A DNA stretch of 64,000 nt from Paenibacillus agilis (lineage in GTDB: Bacteria; Bacillota; Bacilli; Paenibacillales; Paenibacillaceae): positions 372,001 through 436,000 of the forward strand of contig NZ_VNJK01000002.1 of NCBI RefSeq assembly GCF_007786455.1, read 5' to 3'. This document shows positions 49,171 to 57,515 of this stretch, one piece after another. The notes beneath the pieces were generated by a model. It ran no database searches. It was given only the letters and a program-made list of their open reading frames with translations, and was not told the origin of the DNA. Both the position numbers and the translations under genes were made by a program. Position 1 is the first letter of the stretch, and every line of letters starts with the position of its first letter.

Positions 49171-50196
49171 TTAGTCCCATCCATCCTCAATCGTAGACAG
49201 CATTTCGTAAGCCCCACCGGACTGATTGGAACATACCACAATGCTGAGCGATCGCTCAGGATAAAACGCTGTTCTAAAATTAACGCCTGGATCGTACCCC
49301 ATCAACACATAATACAGTGAGCCCTCTGCATTCTTCTGAAGCCAAACCCCATAACCGTAAGAGAAATTTTTCTCCGCTTCTGTGTGCTCACGTAGCAAAA
49401 GATCGGTTGTCTCTTTACTCAGTAATTGGTGATTCATAAGTGCATCCCATAATCGTGCCATATCAGCAGCTGTTACATACGCCCCACCATCTGAACCACC
49501 TTTAGCCGGCAGCGCATATATATTCGTTCTCCAACCGCCATCTGGTAAATCGATATATCCTAGCGCCGTGCGTGCCGGCAATCGATCTGATTCAAAGTAA
49601 CCTGAGTCCACCATACCAGCTTTATCAAATATATTTTTCTGGACATAGTCACTAAATGACATGCCACTTGCTTGCTCCACAATCAATCCTAATAATATAA
49701 AGCCTGTATTATTGTAGTGGAAGCGGCTGCCTACCGGAAATTTCATCGGCTTATGCTGAAACAGCGGTAAGAAATCGTGCAGTCTCCTAACATGATACAT
49801 CGGCGTAGTGATCCACAATTGCTCAAAGTCATCCATTTCTTCTTCATCAAAATAATCCGGTACACCTGAAGTATGTGTTAGCAAATGGTGAACCGTAATG
49901 TTATCGTCGAAATGGGGAAATGATACTTGTAAACACTCTTTTAGTGTGGTGTCAAAAGATAACTTTCCTTGTTCAACAAGTTGAGCTATGGCAATGGCAG
50001 TGAATATTTTACAGCCTGAAGCAATCCCGAAGCGAGTATCCATCTTATTAGGAATTTCATCCGAACGATTGGCATAGCCGTAGCTGCGATGAGCTAGGAT
50101 AGAATCTCCCTGTTTTACAAAAACGGCCCCAGAGAAATTCAATTTGGTTTGCGCTGCTTCTATACGTTCAAGTAGGTTATTCATACTCATATTCAT
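49171..50196 (-). CDS. Class C beta-lactamase-fold serine hydrolase with an atypical third motif
   Basis: 341 residues from the start at 50196 (AGGGAG upstream). SxxK is SGCK at 60-63 and YxN is YNN at 161-163. The third motif, usually HSG or KTG, is not evident: the position near the end reads LMGYDPGVNF. No signal peptide, so cytoplasmic. Distinct in sequence from the hydrolase at 4587-5960. It stands alone; substrate unknown. Confidence 0.82.
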   Translation of the reverse strand: MNMSMNNLLERIEAAQTKLNFSGAVFVKQGDSILAHRSYGYANRSDEIPNKMDTRFGIASGCKIFTAIAIAQLVEQGKLSFDTTLKECLQVSFPHFDDNITVHHLLTHTSGVPDYFDEEEMDDFEQLWITTPMYHVRRLHDFLPLFQHKPMKFPVGSRFHYNNTGFILLGLIVEQASGMSFSDYVQKNIFDKAGMVDSGYFESDRLPARTALGYIDLPDGGWRTNIYALPAKGGSDGGAYVTAADMARLWDALMNHQLLSKETTDLLLREHTEAEKNFSYGYGVWLQKNAEGSLYYVLMGYDPGVNFRTAFYPERSLSIVVCSNQSGGAYEMLSTIEDGWD

Positions 50197-50242
50197 GCAA
50201 TCTCCCTCAATTATCTTTTTGCTCATAAGTGTGGAACTTAGC

Positions 50243-50294
50243 AAAAGAACCTTCTCTTCCGCATATACCAGGCGTAGTTGAAGGTTCTGTCGCT
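50243..50294 (-). terminator. Terminator after the methyltransferase gene
   Basis: AGAACCTTC and GAAGGTTCT are perfect complements; the minus-strand reading continues with CTTTTG. Confidence 0.7.
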
Positions 50295-50357
50295 TCTATA
50301 TATTTAGGAGCCAGATATTTAGGAGTCAGGTTAGCTGCTATCTGTCTCTTTATAAAA

Positions 50358-51116
50358 TCATTTTCTAGCTATCAGGAAAAATCGATGTTCCATCGACTCC
50401 ACATAGCCCTTCTCCTCCACTTGCTCTTGAAGAAGGCATAGCTTATCAAAGCACTTCTCCACCGTGAAATTAGGAAACTCCCATTCGATGATTTTTGCAA
50501 AATAAACGAGCGCGCCTACATCAAAGAACTTCAACGTCGGGAAATACTCCCCCGAATCGATGATCGTAAACCCAGCCTCGACAAGCTCTTCACTGCTGTT
50601 GGCGAGATTGAACGTCCGGTCCACGATCTTAGGTGTTCTTCCTAATAAAAAGGTGGAAAGCTCCTTGTTGTTCTGTCCCCCAACCTGCTGCGTAACGAAG
50701 ATGCCATTCGGCTTGAGAATACGGCGTACCTCTTCTACAGAGAAGGCTTCGTGTCGGTTGATCACCAAATCAAAGAAATTGTCTTCAAATGGCAGCTCAT
50801 TGTCATCTACAACTCGCCTAACCTCAATCCCATGAGCAGGCAGTGTCCGCTTGCACAGTTCATAGTTGGGCAAATAAGCTTCCGTCGCGAACGTGCTGCC
50901 CTTCGGCGGTGACAGGGATAATAGAAATTCTCCCCCACCTGTACCCATATCCAACAGTGTCGTGGACGAATTTATATAAGATAAGACTGCGGCTTTGTAA
51001 TCCCAAGGCTCGTTCTGAAACTCAGATCGCCCATCAATATAAGAAAAATCCCAGCCTGCAAATGTCTTTTCCTCTTCTGATTTCCAAAGGTTCTTCCATT
51101 CATTTGTCTTCATCAT
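50358..51116 (-). CDS. Class I SAM-dependent methyltransferase
   Basis: 252 residues. Motif I is LLDMGTGGGEFL, followed by FATEAYLPN and the post-I region LPFEDNFFDLVINRHEAF, which corresponds to motif II. The C-terminal half (FVTQQVGGQNNKEL) is typical of the UbiE/COQ5-like group. It ends in MEHRFFLIARK. Substrate unknown. An upstream leader with a 12-codon peptide and switching hairpins suggests regulation by ribosome-targeting drugs, so an rRNA or drug methyltransferase is worth considering. GAGAGGGG lies seven bases before the ATG. Confidence 0.85.
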   Translation of the reverse strand: MMKTNEWKNLWKSEEEKTFAGWDFSYIDGRSEFQNEPWDYKAAVLSYINSSTTLLDMGTGGGEFLLSLSPPKGSTFATEAYLPNYELCKRTLPAHGIEVRRVVDDNELPFEDNFFDLVINRHEAFSVEEVRRILKPNGIFVTQQVGGQNNKELSTFLLGRTPKIVDRTFNLANSSEELVEAGFTIIDSGEYFPTLKFFDVGALVYFAKIIEWEFPNFTVEKCFDKLCLLQEQVEEKGYVESMEHRFFLIARK

Positions 51117-51123
51117 AACTGTA

Positions 51124-51290
51124 CCCCTCTCGCATCATTGATTATTAATTATTCATGTGCGGATGCGGTGCAGCTGACTGATAACAGTCCTAATATAAAG
51201 CTCGGCGCAATCTGTTATCAGATTAGCTCAACTGCACCGAGCAGTTACCCATTTTCATCATTAGAATAACCTCTCTTAAACGTGACATAT
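51124..51290 (-). ncRNA. Attenuator leader RNA of the methyltransferase gene
   Basis: On the minus strand, CGGTGCAG in the leader peptide frame (51239-51232) pairs with CTGCACCG (51173-51166), and CTGATAACAG (51221-51212) with CTGTTATCAG (51187-51178). Alternative pairings are GCTCGG (51242-51237) with CCGAGC (51205-51200), and the local hairpins ATCTG-ATAA-CAGAT and GACTG-TTAT-CAGTC. CGCATC (51167-51162) can pair with GATGCG (51136-51131) next to the ribosome site of the methyltransferase gene. The layout parallels ermC-type translational attenuation. Confidence 0.6.
51223..51261 (-). CDS. 12-residue leader peptide of the methyltransferase gene
   Basis: Reads MMKMGNCSVQLS and stops at TAA. 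AGAGAGG lies about eight bases before its ATG, a good ribosome site. It begins about 30 nt after the predicted transcription start and overlaps the first arm of the switching hairpins. Ribosomes stalled by a drug on this peptide would unmask the gene. Confidence 0.55.
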   Translation of the reverse strand: MMKMGNCSVQLS

Positions 51291-51296
51291 ACATAT

Positions 51297-51326
51297 ATTG
51301 TACATTAGTTAGTAATTATATGTAAA
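51297..51326 (-). promoter_or_regulatory. Promoter of the methyltransferase leader transcript
   Basis: TTTACA (51326-51321) and TACAAT (51302-51297) are 18 bases apart, on the minus strand. Confidence 0.6.
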
Positions 51327-51449
51327 TATGAGCATTTATATATAATAACTTTGGGCCGCCGTAGAAACGAGGTAGACGAGGTACTTTTTGCGTATCGTTC
51401 AAGCTCCTCTTAAGGGTTTTGTGGTTTACATTTCCAATTTAACACCATA

Positions 51450-51476
51450 TACTTTTTATAAGTAAGTACGCACTTT
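51450..51476. promoter_or_regulatory. HxlR operator before the HxlR gene
   Basis: Contains TACTT-TTTAT-AAGTA at 51450-51464 and TAAGTACGCACTTT at 51463-51476. The latter is the exact reverse complement of a sequence upstream of the quinone-reductase-like gene. Confidence 0.7.
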
Positions 51477-51502
51477 CTCGTTCGATACTTACCAGAAGGG
51501 AA

Positions 51503-51910
51503 GTGTTCCTAATCAAAACCCCTAGTCCATTCTACGAATTCAACGGGAAGACGTATCAATGCCCGATCGAACTTTCCATTGCCCTATTCGCTGGAAGATG
51601 GAAATCCACTATTATTTACAAGCTTCTTGATGGCAAAAAACGCTATGGAGAGCTGAAAAAGCTAATCGAAGGCATTAATCACAAGGTGCTTGCCGAACAA
51701 CTGCGCGACCTCGAAGCAAGCGGAATTATCGCTCGACATGTCTATCCAACGAATCCTCCAAAAGTAGAGTATGAACTAACTCCTCTCGGCGAAGGCCTAA
51801 GACCTGCCATTGACCATTTGCAGCAATGGGGACTTCAATTCCAAGCCGAACACTCAAAAGCTAAGTCGGCTACCATCAATTGTCCCGAACTTACTCAAGA
51901 ACAAAAATAA
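51503..51910 (+). CDS. HxlR (DUF24)-family transcriptional regulator
   Basis: 135 residues. CPIELSIALFAGRWKSTIIY carries the conserved N-terminal Cys typical of redox-sensing DUF24 regulators such as YodB and CatR, followed by RYGELKKLIEGINHKVLAEQLRDLEASGII. The GTG at 51503 is close behind GAAGGGA, so the true start is a little uncertain. Divergently placed operator boxes and the quinone-reductase-like gene 268 bases downstream suggest it represses itself and that gene until oxidised or modified. Confidence 0.9.
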   Translation: MFLIKTPSPFYEFNGKTYQCPIELSIALFAGRWKSTIIYKLLDGKKRYGELKKLIEGINHKVLAEQLRDLEASGIIARHVYPTNPPKVEYELTPLGEGLRPAIDHLQQWGLQFQAEHSKAKSATINCPELTQEQK

Positions 51911-52005
51911 AAAACCGTCACGGTTACCGCACCTGCAGGTACTGACCCCCCATTTATCAGATAGGAGTCATTGCTGTATGTGCATAAGCGCTGGACGGTT
52001 TTTTC
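51908..52005 (+). terminator. Long-looped terminator after the HxlR gene
   Basis: AAAAAACCGTC and GACGGTTTTTT are perfect complements about 75 bases apart, followed by the T-run on the plus strand. The loop contains a smaller palindrome, ACCTGCAGGT. Confidence 0.6.
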
Positions 52006-52088
52006 TGTTTTTCTGTTTTGTCTTCTATAAAATGAGATCCCTTAAAGTAACACAGCTTACGCTTACCCGTTGGTAAGTATCTTCCGAA

Positions 52089-52102
52089 AAAGTGCGTACT
52101 TA
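52089..52102. promoter_or_regulatory. HxlR operator before the quinone-reductase-like gene
   Basis: AAAGTGCGTACTTA, the reverse complement of the box at 51463-51476. It contains AAGT-GCGT-ACTT as inverted repeat and lies about 75 bases before the start of the target gene. Confidence 0.7.
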
Positions 52103-52177
52103 TTTTTTGTACGTAGTTGATTTATGATGAGTACTATTAAGTCATACATTCAAATTGGAAAAGTAGGAGTGGTAATG

Positions 52178-52717
52178 ATGAGCGTGTTAGTTATTGTGGT
52201 TCACCCTAATTTAGCGGAATCAAAAATTAATAAAGCATTGGTGGAGGAGCTGGGCAAGCATGAGCAGATTACGGTTCATTCCCTCTATGAAGCTTATCCC
52301 GATGAAGTCATTGACGTTGCTCGCGAACAGCAGCTGCTCCTAGCGCATGATCGTATTATTTTTCAATTTCCGCTTTATTGGTACAGCAGTCCACCGCTTT
52401 TGAAAAAGTGGTTCGATGTGGTGCTGCAATTTGGCTGGGCCTTCGGACCAGATGGGGATCACTTGAAAGACAAAGAAATTGGTGTAGCAACATCTACTCA
52501 CGCTACAGCAGAGGAATATCTATCAACGGGTACGAACCGTTTCACAATCGAAGAACTCCTTAGACCGATTGAGGCAACAATCCATTTTATTAGCGCTACT
52601 TACCTCCCCCCTTATGCACTTCATGATGTAGACAACTTACGTGAAGAACAGCTGGAGCAAAGCAAGGCTGAGTATGTGAAGCGCATTACATCTAAGAATC
52701 TCTCTCATACGGGATAA
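52178..52717 (+). CDS. Flavodoxin-fold NAD(P)H oxidoreductase (NQO1/KefF type)
   Basis: 179 residues from ATG at 52178 (GGAG eight bases upstream). VIVVHPNLAESKINKAL binds FMN phosphate, and FQFPLYWYSSPPLLKKWFDVVLQFGWAFGPDG (in parts: FPLYWYSSPPLLKKW, GWAFGPDG) is the isoalloxazine-binding region of this family. It should reduce quinones with two electrons. Regulated by the HxlR protein 268 bases upstream through the matching operator. Confidence 0.9.
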   Translation: MSVLVIVVHPNLAESKINKALVEELGKHEQITVHSLYEAYPDEVIDVAREQQLLLAHDRIIFQFPLYWYSSPPLLKKWFDVVLQFGWAFGPDGDHLKDKEIGVATSTHATAEEYLSTGTNRFTIEELLRPIEATIHFISATYLPPYALHDVDNLREEQLEQSKAEYVKRITSKNLSHTG

Positions 52718-52760
52718 ATGCGATTACGGCGGTAATAATAATCATACACATAACATACGA

Positions 52761-52798
52761 AGACCCCCTAACCATTAACAGATTGGGGGTCTTATTAT
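52761..52798. terminator. Terminator between oxidoreductase and YdeI-like genes
   Basis: AAGACCCCC and GGGGGTCTT are perfect complements around 16 bases and are followed by ATTATTTG. Confidence 0.8.
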
Positions 52799-52807
52799 TT
52801 GTCTAAT

Positions 52808-53482
52808 TTACGAGTGATCTTTACGATACAGCTCACGACTCTTATAGCCTGCTTGAAGAATCATTTTCATCTCGTCACGACGCTTCGATCTTGTGGCTTC
52901 TTGCTTTGCGCTGTACACATAACGTGCCCAGTCCTTACGGTATCCTGGTGTAAGTCCCTGATAAATCACAAGCAGTTCAGGCGTATCTGCCAAGTCCTGT
53001 TCCACACTCGGAATGAGCGCAATATAATCATCTACACATTGACTGGATGCAGAGGAAGTCTGACCTTTACCCTTCGCATCTTCTTTAAATCCAACTACCG
53101 TGAATACCTCATCCAGTCCGACCATACGCGCAAATTTAACCGTGCTTGTCCCGACATAACCCTGCTCATCGCTGCCTAAGCCTGTCATCAAATCATCTCG
53201 ATGAATGAACGTATCGTATACTTTGTTACCCTTTTTCGGATAGGCGGTAAAAAAGTAGCCATTTTTATTTAAATGCTGCTTTTCAATTACACGATTCATA
53301 AGTTCCTTTAAAGACTCCATATCCAACGTAAAAGCGAAGATAAGATCGTAGGATTGGCCCTCTTTAAGTGTTGTATCATATCCTGACAGCTCCGTGAAAT
53401 AATCAGAATCTTCAGGTTGATTCAATATAGCCACTTGCTTATATTTTTGTAGATTTAATTTTTCTACGATAGTTTTAGACAT
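52808..53482 (-). CDS. YdeI/OmpD-associated-like protein with YdhG/YdeI C-terminal motif
   Basis: 224 residues from the start at 53482. The C-terminal part GLTPGYRKDWARYVYSAKQEATRSKRRDEMKMIL (cited: GYRKDWARYVYSAKQE, TRSKRRDEMKMIL) is the hallmark of the bacteriocin-protection/YdeI family. The N-terminal ~130 residues (IVEKLNLQKYKQVAILNQPED) resemble the DUF3052-like domain often fused to it. Function unknown; associated with bacteriocin or antibiotic tolerance in some bacteria. Confidence 0.8.
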   Translation of the reverse strand: MSKTIVEKLNLQKYKQVAILNQPEDSDYFTELSGYDTTLKEGQSYDLIFAFTLDMESLKELMNRVIEKQHLNKNGYFFTAYPKKGNKVYDTFIHRDDLMTGLGSDEQGYVGTSTVKFARMVGLDEVFTVVGFKEDAKGKGQTSSASSQCVDDYIALIPSVEQDLADTPELLVIYQGLTPGYRKDWARYVYSAKQEATRSKRRDEMKMILQAGYKSRELYRKDHS

Positions 53483-53644
53483 TCGTACTTCATCTCCTGC
53501 CCTGTATGTGATCGAAAACATACTTGTACATTCAGTATAGCCGATAGTATGGCTCTAAATAAAATAGCTGTGACACACCGCACTACTATTTCCACATTCC
53601 TGCACATAGCCTTATGGTAAATAGGTAACCTAGGATGTGTTAGC

Positions 53645-55414
53645 ATGGATGACAAGCGAGCCGCCAACAGACAACTGCAAAGGCCGAATTTCCTCGTGAT
53701 GCTGGTCGATGAGGAGCGATATCCCCCGATTTATGAAAATGCAGAAATTCGAGAATGGCGCCTGCAAAATTTGATTACACACCAGCTCCTACGAGCTCAC
53801 GGAATGGAGTTCCAAAGGCATTATATTGGCAGTGCTGCCTGCTGCCCTAGCCGAGCTACATTTATGACAGGGCAATATCCCTCGCTTCACGGTGTTAGTC
53901 AGACGACAGGTATGGCCAAAACCCCTTTTGATTCTGATATGTTCTGGCTGGATCACAATACCGTTCCTACAATGGGAGATTATTTCCGCGCAGCAGGATA
54001 CCAAACGCACTATAAAGGGAAGTGGCATTTTTCATACGAGGATATTGTTATTCCTGGCACACATACAGGACTGGCTAGTTACAATCCGCAGACGGGCGTG
54101 CCCAATAAAGAAAGAGAACAGCTGTACAGCAACGCTAATCGCCTAGATAACTTCGGCTTTTCCGGTTGGATCGGACCTGAGCCGCATGGTCAAGACCCTA
54201 GAAACTCAGGCTCTTCCGCCGCCGTCGGACTTAGCGGAAGAGATGTCGTCTATGCGGCGGAAGCTGTGCAGCTCATCGAAGCGTTGGATGTTCAAAAACA
54301 GCAGCAGCACGATACCCCACCTTGGCTTGTCGTCGCTTCATTTGTAAATCCGCATGACATTGTGCTGTATGGCTCCATTACAGCTCATCTGCCCATGTTC
54401 CGTTTCGATGTCGATCCTACTGTACCAGAGGTTAATCCTTCACCAACGTCTCACGAATCTCTGTTAACGAAGCCACGCTGCCAAGCAAGCTACCGCGATA
54501 TTTATCCGATAGCACTCCAGCCTATACTGGATCAGCCTTTTTACCGCAGACTCTACTATCAGTTACAAAAGAACGCCGATCAAGAAATGTATAAAGTATT
54601 TCAGGCGCTCACCCGCTCCTCCTTTTACGACAATACCATCGTCATCTTTACCTCCGATCATGGGGATTTGCTAGGCACTCATGGCAATTTGCATCAGAAA
54701 TGGTACTGTGCGTATGAGGAAATGCTGCATGTTCCATTTATTATCCACAATCGGCAGCTATTCCAGCAGCATGAACATATCCACAAGCTGACGAGTCATC
54801 TTGATCTTATCCCCACGATGCTCGGACTTGCCAATGCAGATGTGGAGGCTATTAAGACGCAGCTGCAGCACAAGTTTAGTGAAGCTCATCCGCTCGTTGG
54901 TCGCGACCTTACGCCAATTGTGTTGGATGAAAAAGGAGCAGAGAAAATAACGAACGAGCCGATCTACTTTATGATCGATGACGATGTTACACGCGGACAG
55001 CATCAAGTTAATCCTTTGGGGATTCGATATCCATCCGTCATCCAGCCAAACCATGTTGAGACGGTGATCACGATGCTGCAGCAAAATGGGAAGGATGAGC
55101 TGTGGAAGTTCTCCCGCTATTTTGATAACACTCAATTTTGGAGCAAGCCCGGGGTACAAGATGAAACGATGCGTCCAATCGGTAAGACGGCTAAAGGGCA
55201 GACGGAATGGGTGACGCAAGTGAAGACGGAACCCGCACCGGAGGAGTACGAACTATATAATCTTACGGCCGATCCACTGGAAGCCCATAATCTAGCCCAT
55301 CCTTCGTATGCAACGCCCTATACCGAGGGCATTCAAGCTCAAATGATGCAGCTATTAGACGAACAGCGCAAACAGAAGCGTCTCACTCCTACGCAAACGA
55401 ACCAGATCAAGTAA
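53645..55414 (+). CDS. Sulfatase-family hydrolase
   Basis: 589 residues, no signal peptide. The N-terminal metal Asp is in FLVMLVDEERYPP. The sulfatase signature CCPSRATFMTGQYPS contains C-x-P-x-R with Cys66, which an anaerobic or FGE-type maturase would convert to formylglycine. Further metal ligands are in FTSDHGDLLGTHG. It may be a choline- or aryl-sulfatase, or a phosphonate monoester hydrolase, which shares the fold. The C-terminal EEYELYNLTADPLEAHNLAH is typical of the family. No maturase gene is next to it. Confidence 0.9.
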   Translation: MDDKRAANRQLQRPNFLVMLVDEERYPPIYENAEIREWRLQNLITHQLLRAHGMEFQRHYIGSAACCPSRATFMTGQYPSLHGVSQTTGMAKTPFDSDMFWLDHNTVPTMGDYFRAAGYQTHYKGKWHFSYEDIVIPGTHTGLASYNPQTGVPNKEREQLYSNANRLDNFGFSGWIGPEPHGQDPRNSGSSAAVGLSGRDVVYAAEAVQLIEALDVQKQQQHDTPPWLVVASFVNPHDIVLYGSITAHLPMFRFDVDPTVPEVNPSPTSHESLLTKPRCQASYRDIYPIALQPILDQPFYRRLYYQLQKNADQEMYKVFQALTRSSFYDNTIVIFTSDHGDLLGTHGNLHQKWYCAYEEMLHVPFIIHNRQLFQQHEHIHKLTSHLDLIPTMLGLANADVEAIKTQLQHKFSEAHPLVGRDLTPIVLDEKGAEKITNEPIYFMIDDDVTRGQHQVNPLGIRYPSVIQPNHVETVITMLQQNGKDELWKFSRYFDNTQFWSKPGVQDETMRPIGKTAKGQTEWVTQVKTEPAPEEYELYNLTADPLEAHNLAHPSYATPYTEGIQAQMMQLLDEQRKQKRLTPTQTNQIK

Positions 55415-55638
55415 GTTTTTTTCTTAGCAGGGCTTCGCTTCTGCCAAACCAAAGCCCCACTCCCCTGTTCCCGGTATGATCACATTGCTCATTGAACCAA
55501 ACAAACCTGGAACAAAGACGAGAGGAAGCTGGTTGTTACGATGCAAGTACATGTTCATGTGTCTTCACCTGCCTATTTTTTAAAAGTACGCCCCTTGCAT
55601 ATGTATGCGACCTACTACCTGAAAAGGCACTAGAAACA
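55415..55638. other. Intergenic region, no confident feature
   Basis: No gene with a ribosome site or hairpin seen between the sulfatase and the terminator that follows. Confidence 0.4.
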
Positions 55639-55705
55639 AAAAGAAGCATAGCGCTGCTGCGAGGAATCCATCATTGAGCCTCGCAGCTTTACTATGCTTC
55701 TTGCT
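55639..55705 (-). terminator. Terminator after the Cof-type phosphatase gene
   Basis: AAGAAGCATAG pairs with CTATGCTTCTT and GCTGCGAGG with CCTCGCAGC; the minus-strand reading ends in TTTTTG. Confidence 0.8.
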
Positions 55706-55730
55706 ATTTTGCTATAGATAAACAGTATCG

Positions 55731-56555
55731 TTACGTTGCAGGAACAAGATCCTTAAGCACAAAATGTTCTACTGCTTTCGCTACCCCATCATTCATATTT
55801 GTATCGGTCACATAGTCAGCAATCTGCTTAATTTCATCTGGCGCATTGCCCATTGCAACAGCAAGACCTGCGAATTCAAGCATCGCCACGTCGTTATAGC
55901 CATCGCCCATGGCGATGACTTCGGAGCGCTCAATGCCGAGCTGCTGGATGAGATGATTCAAGCTTGTCCCTTTGTTCACACCGTCTTCCGTAAACTCCAA
56001 GAAAAATGGCTTGGAGCGCATCACGTTTAATTGCCCTGCCATTTTCGCTTTTAGCTTCTCTTCTACAACGACAAGCTTTTCGGGCTCTGCTACCATAAGC
56101 ACCTTCACGACCGGCACTTGAACCGCTTCAGCGAAGCTCGGTACCTCAACTACTTTCATCCCTGTAATTTCAGATTCAACATGGGTATATTTAGTTGCTT
56201 CCTCTGTGATAATATCATCGCCGACATACGTCAAAGCGGATACGCCCTCTTCAAGGCTCATCCCATGCAGCGCGTGCGCCATCTCTGGCGTCAACGTACT
56301 GCTGAACGACTCTTCTTGCGTCTTCCAGTTAATAATTTTCGCACCGTTGAAGGATAGAATGAAGCTTCCATAACGCTCAAGGTGCAGCTCATCTGCCAAC
56401 GCTCGCATCGCATAGGTTGGGCGGCCTGATGCCAACACAACTTTAACGCCTGCTTCCTGCGCAGTCATAAGTGCTTGCTTGTTTCCTGGCGAAATCGTTC
56501 CATCATCACGCAGTAATGTATCATCAAGATCGAGTACAATCATTTTATATTTCAT
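55731..56555 (-). CDS. Cof-type HAD-IIB phosphatase
   Basis: 274 residues. The HAD nucleophile motif LDLDDTLLRDDG is at the N-terminus, LASGRPTYAM is motif II and KGTSLNHLIQ with MGDGYNDVAMLEFAG gives motifs III and IV. The class IIB cap is inserted after motif II. Such enzymes dephosphorylate sugar phosphates, FMN or PLP. Single gene with its own terminator. Confidence 0.93.
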   Translation of the reverse strand: MKYKMIVLDLDDTLLRDDGTISPGNKQALMTAQEAGVKVVLASGRPTYAMRALADELHLERYGSFILSFNGAKIINWKTQEESFSSTLTPEMAHALHGMSLEEGVSALTYVGDDIITEEATKYTHVESEITGMKVVEVPSFAEAVQVPVVKVLMVAEPEKLVVVEEKLKAKMAGQLNVMRSKPFFLEFTEDGVNKGTSLNHLIQQLGIERSEVIAMGDGYNDVAMLEFAGLAVAMGNAPDEIKQIADYVTDTNMNDGVAKAVEHFVLKDLVPAT

Positions 56556-56849
56556 ATGGCAACATCCCTTTATCTATGATCTAGTAAAAGTTTAGTAACT
56601 CATTCTACTATACCATTTCTCTGGATGCTGAGGCTCACCAATATATGTTGCGGATGCTTCTAAATGGGCATCTCCCCCTTAATGCCCAACCTATAAATGA
56701 GTAGTTCTTCACAGAACCTCTTTTTTTTCTGAATAAGGAGGAAAAGAGATAGGAATTATGAATGGAATCCCGTTAGTGGAAGAACGTGGAATCAACCTGC
56801 TATAATCAATGTAATTTCTTTCCGCCTAGCAAAGGAGCGTGTTCTATAG

Positions 56850-57515
56850 ATGTCGATGAAAGCCATGCTTTTTGATTTTGATGGAACGCTTGCTGATACA
56901 CTGCCGTTATCGTTCAATGCCTTCAAGTCCGTATTCAAGCAATACGACAATCGCGAAGTGACAAACGAAGAGCTAGTCGCGATGTTTGGCCCAACAGAAG
57001 AAGGTATCATTTATACGAACTTCGCTAACAAGCCATTCGTACCAGACGCGATTCAAGGCTACTACTCCTACTATGAAAAAGAACATCATACAGAGTGTCA
57101 ATGTGACCAAGGCATTATCGATCTCCTTCTATTTTTGAAAGAGCACGGTGTAAAAATTGGCGTCGTCACAGGCAAAAGCAGACGCTCTTTTGATATTTCT
57201 GCTGCGGCCTTACAGCTCGACTCCTATTTCGATGTATCCATCACAGGTGCTGATGTCGTTCAACCAAAACCCCATCCAGAAGGCATTCATAAAGCACTCC
57301 ATACATTAGGGATTGATTCGGAAAATGCAATCTTTGTAGGTGATAGCAATGCGGACATTCTCGCTGGAAAAGCTGCGGGATTACGTACATACGCGGTCCA
57401 ATGGCTGTCTACTTGCCAAAGCTTAACCTATAATGTGGAACCAGATGGCCTCTTTACAAATGTAATGCACTTCCGCGAGCTTCTTGAGAAAGAGGTCGTT
57501 ATCCATGGACATTAA
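56850..57515 (+). CDS. HAD-family phosphatase (phosphoglycolate phosphatase-like)
   Basis: 221 residues. LFDFDGTLADTL is motif I, VTGKSRRSFD motif II, KPHPEGIHKAL motif III and VGDSNADILAGKAAG motif IV, with the small alpha-helical cap between. AAAGGAG lies about 12 bases before the ATG, a slightly long spacing. Overlaps the Nudix gene by 11 bases and is likely co-transcribed. Substrate not determined. Confidence 0.92.
   Translation: MSMKAMLFDFDGTLADTLPLSFNAFKSVFKQYDNREVTNEELVAMFGPTEEGIIYTNFANKPFVPDAIQGYYSYYEKEHHTECQCDQGIIDLLLFLKEHGVKIGVVTGKSRRSFDISAAALQLDSYFDVSITGADVVQPKPHPEGIHKALHTLGIDSENAIFVGDSNADILAGKAAGLRTYAVQWLSTCQSLTYNVEPDGLFTNVMHFRELLEKEVVIHGH

Noticed and set aside
51908..52005. CRISPR-like or transposon inverted repeats at AAAAAACCGTC/GACGGTTTTTT.
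   Set aside because: Single pair only, no target duplication or transposase, and a terminator explains it better.
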